Source: Bathynomus jamesi (taxonomy: Eukaryota > Arthropoda > Malacostraca > Isopoda > Cirolanidae). Taken from it: DNA of 64,000 nucleotides. Numbering within the stretch: position 1 is the stretch's first letter; each line of letters begins with the position of its first letter. The stretch spans positions 170,001-234,000 of the forward strand of contig JAJOZX010003220.1 in the NCBI GenBank assembly GCA_023014485.1. The letters run 5' to 3'. Of the stretch, positions 56,455-64,000 are shown one piece after another. A program made the position numbers and the translations under genes. The notes beneath the pieces are model-generated. The model made no database searches. It was not told the DNA's origin and worked only from the letters and a program-made list of their open reading frames with translations.

Positions 56455-57427
56455 TTCGAAAATCGATTTGCTGCAGGTTCTTGAAACAATAGACATTCAA
56501 CCTTGTCCTTTATAACTGATCCAATGTGTTCACAGACGTTCAGGTCAGGAGAATTTCCTGGCCATTCTTCATTTCCAAAGAAATCGATCTCATGGTTCCG
56601 CAACAACTGTTGAGTGGCTAATGCCTTAAAGCAGTGGGCTTCTCGTGCAGAAGTGTGACCTGATCGACATCCATAACATTGTTCGGGTTTCTTAGAAAAG
56701 GAATGACATCCTGGGATAGGATAATATCACGAAAATACTGTCCATCTCAAATCTGACCATTTGGCTTCAGCACCCACATGAGCTTCTTTGCAGTGAACAA
56801 AACAAACACACCAACACAGTCTGGACTTTTTAATAATTCGTGATAATGTTCATTGTCATCGATTTCATCTAGTGTTGTGGCCCACACTCGATCATTTTGG
56901 TAGTTAGGCCGACGTGTTACGTAAACAAAAAATTCATCCGAGACAGCTAAATGCATGAAATCATCCACATCCCAATCTTCAAGATAATGGGCAAGCCACA
57001 TTCTGTCATCGATGTTAAGTTGAGTTTTTCTTGGCTTTGAAAGTTCATGCCAAGGCTTTAAACCTTGCCTATGACGGTACAGTCGAATGATCTCACCACT
57101 AACGATCTTTCCTCTCAACACTTCGATCTCTCTAGAAAGTTTAGCACAGCTGTTTTTCCGCTTACGTGTACCGCTTTCAATGATGTCCTTTGTTTCCTGA
57201 GAGAGTGGCAAATTTGGGCGTCCAGATTTGGTTGTATCCATTTCACATTCATCCAAAGTTTTATTCCAATTTCTTTTGACGAAGTCCTCACTTCTTCGCA
57301 ACTTTTTGGCAACCTATGAACGTGTTATAAAGGTGGCTCCAGCATGACGAGCTTCCCGAAATGTTATTGCTCGTATGCGATCTATCACACGTTGCCTCTC
57401 CGAATCACCAATTAATTGAGAAGCCAT
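56453..57427 (-). pseudogene. Array unit 9 Tc1-like transposase
   Basis: A full-length unit right of the Penelope dimer. It has the shared TAG, TGA and HDK-region frameshift. The open segment is 56747-57301. It resembles unit 3 more than units 6-8 (HELSKPRKTQL, HTSAREAHCF region with CTTCTCGTGC). Confidence 0.85.
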
Positions 57428-57818
57428 TATATTAACATTTTATCAGCTAGAGTAATTTTAATACCTGCAATAAATAAAGAATTTTATATATTTTTATAAT
57501 CACTAAAAACTATTTCGATATAAGGAAACATATAAGCTGCAAATGGGGGCCAAAGGTTTTTTGGAACCCCTTATATAACTTACTTTAACTTTACTTATAT
57601 CATTATTTACTTTAATCTTTGTCATTTATCAGGTTTTTTAATTCAAAGAATTGGTTTCAATTTCATTTCAATTTTGAAAAAGGGGGGGGGGACATATGCA
57701 ACGGGTAAGGGGCGCATAGCGGTGTAATTACAGTATGTTGTTTAGGGGCCCTAAGGAAACTCCGAGCAGTGTGTAGAATAAGAATACAAAATTTCGACCT
57801 CTAATATATATATATACA

Positions 57819-57930
<112 letters not shown>

Positions 57931-58090
57931 TGCAAATCCACAAGGAAAGAGAAAAACGATTCCAAGGCGTAGGTGTAGCTTTGAATACACGAAAGGCCTT
58001 GGAATCCTTTTTCTCTTTCCTTGTGGGTTTGCAGCATTTATTCAATTCACGTGTTTTATTGTGAAATTCATCCCATATATATATATATAT

Positions 58091-59064
58091 CCTTCGAAAA
58101 TCGATTTGCTGCAGGTTCTTGAAACAAGAGACATTCAACCTTGTCCTTTATAACTGATCTAATGTGTTGACAGACGTTCAGGTCAGGAGAATTTCCTGGC
58201 CATTCTTCATTTCCAAAGAAATCGATCTCATGGTTCCGCAACAACTGTTGAGTGGCTAATGCCTTAAAGAAGTGGGCTTATCGTGCAGAAGTGTGACCTG
58301 ATCGACATCCATAACATTGTTTGGGTTTCATAGAAAAGGAATGACATGCTGGGATAGAATAATATCACGAAAATACTGTCCATCTCAAATCTGACCATTT
58401 GGCTTCAGCACCCACATGAGCTTCTTTGCAGTGAACAAAACAAACACACCAACACAGTCTGGACTTTTTAATAATTCGTGATAATGTTCATTGTCATCGA
58501 TTTCATCTGGTGTTGTGGCCCACACTCGATCATTTTGGTAGTTAGGCCGACGTGTTACGTAAACAAAAAATTCATCGGAGACAGCTAAATGCATGAAATC
58601 ATCCACATCCCAATCTTCAAGATAATGGGCAAGCCACATTCTGTCATCGATGTTAAGTTGAGTTTTTCTTGGCTTTGGAAGTTCATGCCAAGGCTTTAAA
58701 CCTTGCCTATGACGGTACAGTCGAATGATCTCACCACTAACGATCTTTCCTCTCAACACTTCGATCTCTCTAGAAAGTTTAGCACAGCTGTTTTTCCGCT
58801 TACGTGTACCGCTTTCAATGATGTCCTTTGTTTCCTGAGAGAGTGGCAAATTTGGGCGTCCAGATTTGGTTGTATCCATTTCACATTCATCCAAAGTTTT
58901 ATTCCAATTTCTTTTGACGAAGTCCTCCTTCTTCGCAACTTTTTGGCAACCTGTGAACGTGTTATAAAGGTGGCTCTAGCATGACGAGCTTCCCGAAATG
59001 TTATTGCTCGTATGCGATCTATCACACGTTGCCTCTCCGAATCACCAATTAATTGAGAAGCCAT
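58091..59064 (-). pseudogene. Array unit 10 Tc1-like transposase
   Basis: The common N-terminal TAG is CAG (Gln) here, but a base lost at TCCTCCTTCTTCG (about 58927) shifts the frame after VAKKLRR. The open segments are 58385-58894 and 58753-59064. The shared TGA after KPNGQI is present. Confidence 0.85.
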
Positions 59065-59491
59065 TATATTATCATTTTATCAGCTAGAGTAATTTTAATA
59101 CCTGCAATAAATAAAGAATTTTATATATTTTTATAATCACTAAAAACTATTTCGATATAAGTAAACATGCAAGCTGCAAATGGGGGGCTAAGGTTTTTGG
59201 AACCCCTTATATAACTTACTTTAACTTTACTTATATCATTATTTACTTTAATCTTTGTCATTATCAGGTTTTTAATTCAAAGAATTGGTTTCAATTTCAT
59301 TTCAATTTAGAAAAAGGGGGTGGGACATATGCAACGGGTAAGTGGGTGCGCATAGCGGTGTAATTACAGTATGTTGTTTAGGGGCCCTAAGGAAACTCCG
59401 AGCAGTGTGTAGAATAAGATATACAAAATTTCGACCTCTAATATATATATATATACACTATATATATATATATATAATATATATATAATAT

Positions 59492-59527
<36 letters not shown>

Positions 59528-59670
59528 TGCAAACCCAGAAGGAAAGAGAAAAACGATTCCAAGGCGTAGGTGTAGCTTTGAATACACGAAAGGCCTTGGA
59601 ATCGTTTTTCTCTTTCCTTGTGGGTGGCAGCATTTATTCATTTCACGTGTTTTATTGTGAAATTCATCCC

Positions 59671-59702
<32 letters not shown>

Positions 59703-59704
<2 letters not shown>

Positions 59705-60671
59705 TTCGAAAATCGATTTGCTGCAGGTTCTTGAAACAAGAGACATTCAACCTTGTCCTTTATAACTGATCCAATGTGTTCACAGACGTTCAGGTCAGGT
59801 GAATTTCCTGGCCATTCTTCATTTCCAAAGAAATCGATCTCTTGGTTCCGCAACAACTGTTGAGTGGCTAATGCCTTAAAGCAGTGGGCTTATCGTGCAG
59901 AAGTGTGACCTGATCGACATCCATAACCTTGTTTGGGTTTCTTAGAAAAGGAATGACATGCTGGGATAGAATAATATCACGAAAATACTGTCCATCTCAA
60001 ATCTGACCATTTGGCTTCAGCACCCACATGAGCTTCTTTGCAGTGAACAAAACAAACACACCAACACAGTCTGGACTTTTTAATAATTCGTGATAATGTT
60101 CATTGTCATCGATTTCATCTGGTGTTGTGGCCCACACTCGATCATTTTGGTAGTTAGGCCGACGTGTTACGTAAACAAAAAATTCATCGGAGACAGCTAA
60201 ATGTATGAAATCATCCACATCCCAATCTTCAAGATAATGGGCAAGCCACATTCTGTCATCGATGTTAAGTTGAGTTTTTCTTGGCTTTTAAAGTTCATGC
60301 CAAGGCTTTAAACCTTGCCTATGACGGTACAGTCGAATGATCTCACCACTAACGATTTCCTCTCAACACTTCGATCTCTCTAGAAAGTTTAGCACAGCTG
60401 TTTTTCCGCTTACGTGTACCGCTTTCAATGATGTCCTTTGTTTCCTGAGAGAGTGGCAAATTTGGGCGTCCAGATTTGGTTGTATCCATTTCACATTCAT
60501 CCAAAGTTTTATTCCAATTTCTTTTGACGAAGTCCTCACTTCTTCGCAACTTTTTGGCAACCTATGAACGTGTTATAAAGGTGGCTCCAGCATGACGAGC
60601 TTCCCGAAATGTTATTACTCGTATGCGATCTATCACACACTCTCCGAATCACCAATTAATTGAGAAGCCAT
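59703..60671 (-). pseudogene. Array unit 11 Tc1-like transposase
   Basis: The shared lesions are present. Private losses of two to four bases occur at about 60356 (CGATTTCCTC) and about 60638 (CACACACTCTCC). Confidence 0.83.
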
Positions 60672-61061
60672 TATATTATCATTTTATCAGCTAGAGTAAT
60701 TTTAATACCTGCAATAAATAAAGAATTTATATATTTTTATAATCACTAAAAACTATTTCGATATAAGTAAACATGTAAGCTGCAAATGGGGGCCTAAGGT
60801 TTTTTGGAACCCCTTGTATAACCTACTTTAACTTTAATTATATCATTATTTACTTTAATTTTGTCATTTATCAGGTTTTTAATTCAAAGAATTGGTTTCA
60901 ATTTCATTTCAATTTAGAAAAAGGGGGGGGGGACATATGCAACGGGTAAGGGGGTGCGCATAGCGGTGTAATTACAGTATGTTGTTTAGGGGCCCTAAGG
61001 AAACTCCAAGCAGTGTGTAGAATAAGAATACAAAATTTCGACCTCTAATATTATATATACA

Positions 61062-61107
<46 letters not shown>

Positions 61108-61265
61108 TGCAAATCCACAAGGAAAGAGAAAAACGATTCCAAGGCGTAGGTGTAGCTTTGAATACACGAAAGGCCTTGGAATCGTTTTTCTCTTTCCTTG
61201 TGGATTGCAGCATTTATTCATTTCACGTGTTTTATTGTGAAATTCATCATACTATATATATATAT

Positions 61266-62237
61266 CCTTCGAAAATCGATTTGCTGCAGGTTCTTGAACA
61301 AGAGACATTCAACCTTGTCCTTTATAACTGATCCAATGTGTTCACAGACGTTCAGGTCAGGAGAATTTCCTGGCCATTCTTCATTTCCAAAGAAATCGAT
61401 CTCATGGTTCCGCAACAACTGTTGAGTGGCTAATGCCTTAAAGCAGTGGGCTTATCGTGCAGAAGTGTGACCTGATCGACATCCATAACATTGTTTGGGT
61501 TTCTTAGAAAAGGAATGACATGCTGGGATAGAATAATATCACGAAAATACTGTCCATCTCAAATCTGACCATTTGGCTTCAGCACCCACATGAGCTTCTT
61601 TGCAGTGAACAAAACAAACACACAACACAGTCTGGACTTTTTAATAATTCGTGATAATGTTCATTGTCATCGATTTCATCTGGTGTTGTGGCCCACACTC
61701 GATCATTTTGGTAGTTAGGCCGACGTGTACGTAAACAAAAAATTCATCGGAGACAGCTAAATGCATGAAATCATCCACATCCCAATCTTCAAGATAATGG
61801 GCAAGCCACATTCTGTCATCGATGTTAAGTTTGAGTTTTTCTTGGCTTTGGAAGTTCATGCAAGGCTTTAAACCTTGCCTATGACGGTACAGTCGAATGA
61901 TCTCACCACTAACGATCTTTCCTCTCAACACTTCGATCTCTCTAGAAAGTTTAGCACAGCTGTTTTTCCGCTTACGTGTACGCTTTCAATGATGTCCTTT
62001 GTTTCCTGAGAGAGTGGCAAATTTGGGCGTCCAGATTTGGTTGTATCCATTTCACATTCATCCAAAGTTTATTCCAATTTCTTTTGACGAAGTCCTCACT
62101 TCTTCGCAACTTTTGGCAACCTATGAACGTGTTATAAAGGTGGCTCCAGCATGACGAGCTTTCCCGAAATGTTATTGCTCGTATGCGATCTATCACACGT
62201 TGCCTCTCCGAAGATCACCAATTAATTGAGAAGCCAT
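61266..62237 (-). pseudogene. Array unit 12 Tc1-like transposase, indel-rich
   Basis: The same unit structure, but with roughly a dozen one-base indels relative to other units (for example about 61623, 61729, 61831, 61860, 61980, 62069, 62113). Many of them are in homopolymers, which looks more like unpolished sequence than biological decay. Confidence 0.8.
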
Positions 62238-62845
62238 TATATTATCATTTTATCAGCTAGAGTAATTTTAATACCTGCAATAAATAAAGAATTTATATAT
62301 TTTTATAATCACTAAAAACTATTTCGATATAAGTAAACATGTAAGCTGCAAATGGGGGCCAAAGTTTTTTGGAACCCCTTATATAACTTACTTTAACTTT
62401 ACTTATATCATTATTTACTTTAATCTTTGTCATTTATCAGGTTTTTAATTCAAAGAATTGGTTTCAATTTCATTTCAATTTAGAAAAAGGGGGGGGGGAC
62501 ATATGCCAACGGGTAAGGGGGTGCGCATAGCGGTGTAATTACAGTATGTTGTTAGGGGCCCTAAGGAAACTCCGAGCAGTGTGTAGAATAAGAATACAAA
62601 ATTTCGACCTCTAATATATATATACACACACACTATATATATATATATATATTATATATATATATATATATGCTGAAATCCACAAGGAAAGAGAAAAACG
62701 ATTCCAAGGCGTAGGTGTAGCTTTGAATACACGAAAGGCCTTGGAATCTTTTTTCTCTTTCCTTGTGGGTTTGCAGCATTTATTCATTTCACGTGTTTTA
62801 TTGTGAAATTCATCCCACCCATTACCCCATATATATATATTATAT

Positions 62846-63817
62846 CCTTCGCAAAATCGATTTGTGCCGGTTCTTGAAACAAGAGAATTCAACCTTGTCC
62901 TTTATAACTGATCCTAATGTGTTGACAGACGTTCAGGTCAGGAGAATTTCCTGGCATTCTTCATTCCAAAGAAATCGATCTCATGGTTCCGCCAACAACT
63001 GTTGAGTGGCTAATGCCTTAAAGCAGTGGGGCTTATCGTTGCAGAAGTGTGACTGATCGACATCCATAACATGTTTGGGTTTTTAGAAAAGGAATGACAT
63101 GCTGGTGATAGAATAATATCACGAAAATACTGTCCATCTAAATCTGACCATTGGCTTCAGCACCCACATGAGCTTCTTTGCAGTGAACAAAACAAACACA
63201 CAACACAGTCTGGACTTTTTAATAATTCGTGATAATGTTCATTGTCATTCGATTTCATCTGGTGTTGTGGCCCACACTCGATCATTTTGGTAGTTAGGCC
63301 GACGTGTTACGTAAACAAAAAATTCATCGGAGACAGCTAAATGCATGGAAATCATCCACATCCCAATCTTCAAGATAATGGGCAAGCCACATTCTGTCAT
63401 CGATGTTAAGTTGAGTTTTTCTTGGCTATGGAAGTTCATGCCAAGGCTTTAAACCTTGCCTATGACGGTACAGTCGAATGATCTCACCACTAACGATCTT
63501 TCCTCTCAACACTTCGATCTCTCTAGAAAGTTTAGCACAGCTGTTTTTCCGCTTACGTGTACCGCTTTCAATGATGTCCTTTGTTTCCTGAGAGAGTGGC
63601 AAATTTGGGCGTTCAGATTTGGTTGTATCCATTTCACATTCATCCAAAGTTTTATTCCAATTTCTTTTGACGAAGTCCTCCTTCTTCGCAACTTTTTGGC
63701 AACCTGTGAACGTGTTATAAAGGTGGCTCCAGCATGACGAGCTTCCCGAAATGTTATTGCTCGTATGCGATCTATCACACGTTGCCTCTCCGAATCACCA
63801 ATTAATTGAGAAGCCAT
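62846..63817 (-). pseudogene. Array unit 13 Tc1-like transposase, indel-rich on its left half
   Basis: The left half (62846-63360) has many single-base gains and losses; the right half is clean and matches unit 10 (CAG instead of TAG, and the TCCTCCTTC deletion). The sequence from 63818 to the window end is the 5' flank of this unit, in the TGCAAGCTGCAAATGGGGGGC form it shares with unit 10. Confidence 0.82.
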
Positions 63818-64000
63818 TATATTATCATTTTATCAGCTAGAGTAATTTTAATACCTGCAATAAATAAAGAATTTTATATATTTTTATAATCACTAAAAAC
63901 TATTTCGATATAAGTAAACATGCAAGCTGCAAATGGGGGGCTAAGGTTTTTGGAACCCCTTATATAACTTACTTTAACTTTACTTATATCATTATTTACT

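Overview
This is a gene-poor, AT-rich stretch of an animal nuclear genome that consists almost entirely of mobile DNA. I found no host protein-coding gene. The best guess is an arthropod, plausibly a decapod crustacean. The clues are an interstitial CCTAA-type (TTAGG) telomere-like tract, very abundant (TA)n microsatellites, Polinton relics and many Tc1/mariner and Penelope families. The species cannot be named from sequence alone.

Layout. 1-1.7 kb: a tRNA-like unit framed by repeated flanks, (TA)n and a perfect 86 bp inverted repeat. 1.7-3.5 kb: four minus-strand ORFs that I do not recognise, packed like virus or Polinton genes. 3.9-7.3 kb: a Tc1 fragment broken by a 2.6 kb duplicated block of Polinton DNA polymerase (PolB). 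7.4-9.4 kb: two related retroposon-like blocks, one holding a CTAC minisatellite and the other a telomere-like array. 9.45-12.2 kb: a DD41D mariner with one frameshift, then a Tc1 element with an intact DD34E transposase. 12.7-21.5 kb: a decayed Polinton (Maverick) with PolB on the minus strand and integrase end, minor capsid, pX-like core protein, major capsid and adenain-like protease on the plus strand; a hAT fragment has landed inside it. 21.5-24.6 kb: a TIR-flanked DDE transposon of a family I cannot name. 24.7-34.9 kb: dispersed repeats, another DD41D mariner, a non-autonomous hAT-like element, a Penelope inverted partial dimer and several minisatellites.

34.9-64.0 kb is the main feature: a head-to-tail tandem array of at least 13 units of about 1.6 kb. 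Each unit is a dead Tc1-like transposase joined through (TA)n to a palindrome that looks like a Penelope 3' tail. All units share the same internal inactivating lesions, so the array was amplified as satellite-like DNA after the transposon died. Later insertions decorate it: a DD37D mariner with an intact ORF, a CACTA-like element with a 3 bp TAA target duplication that was then co-amplified as a 3.2 kb higher-order unit (three copies), and a Penelope head-to-head dimer with 1,097 bp arms. The array runs off the right edge of the window.

No genes cooperate here in a host pathway. The only functional set is the Polinton module (replication, integration, capsid, maturation), and every one of its genes is broken. 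The elements with the best claim to recent activity are the DD37D mariner (36154-37778) and the intact Tc1 transposase (10858-11889).
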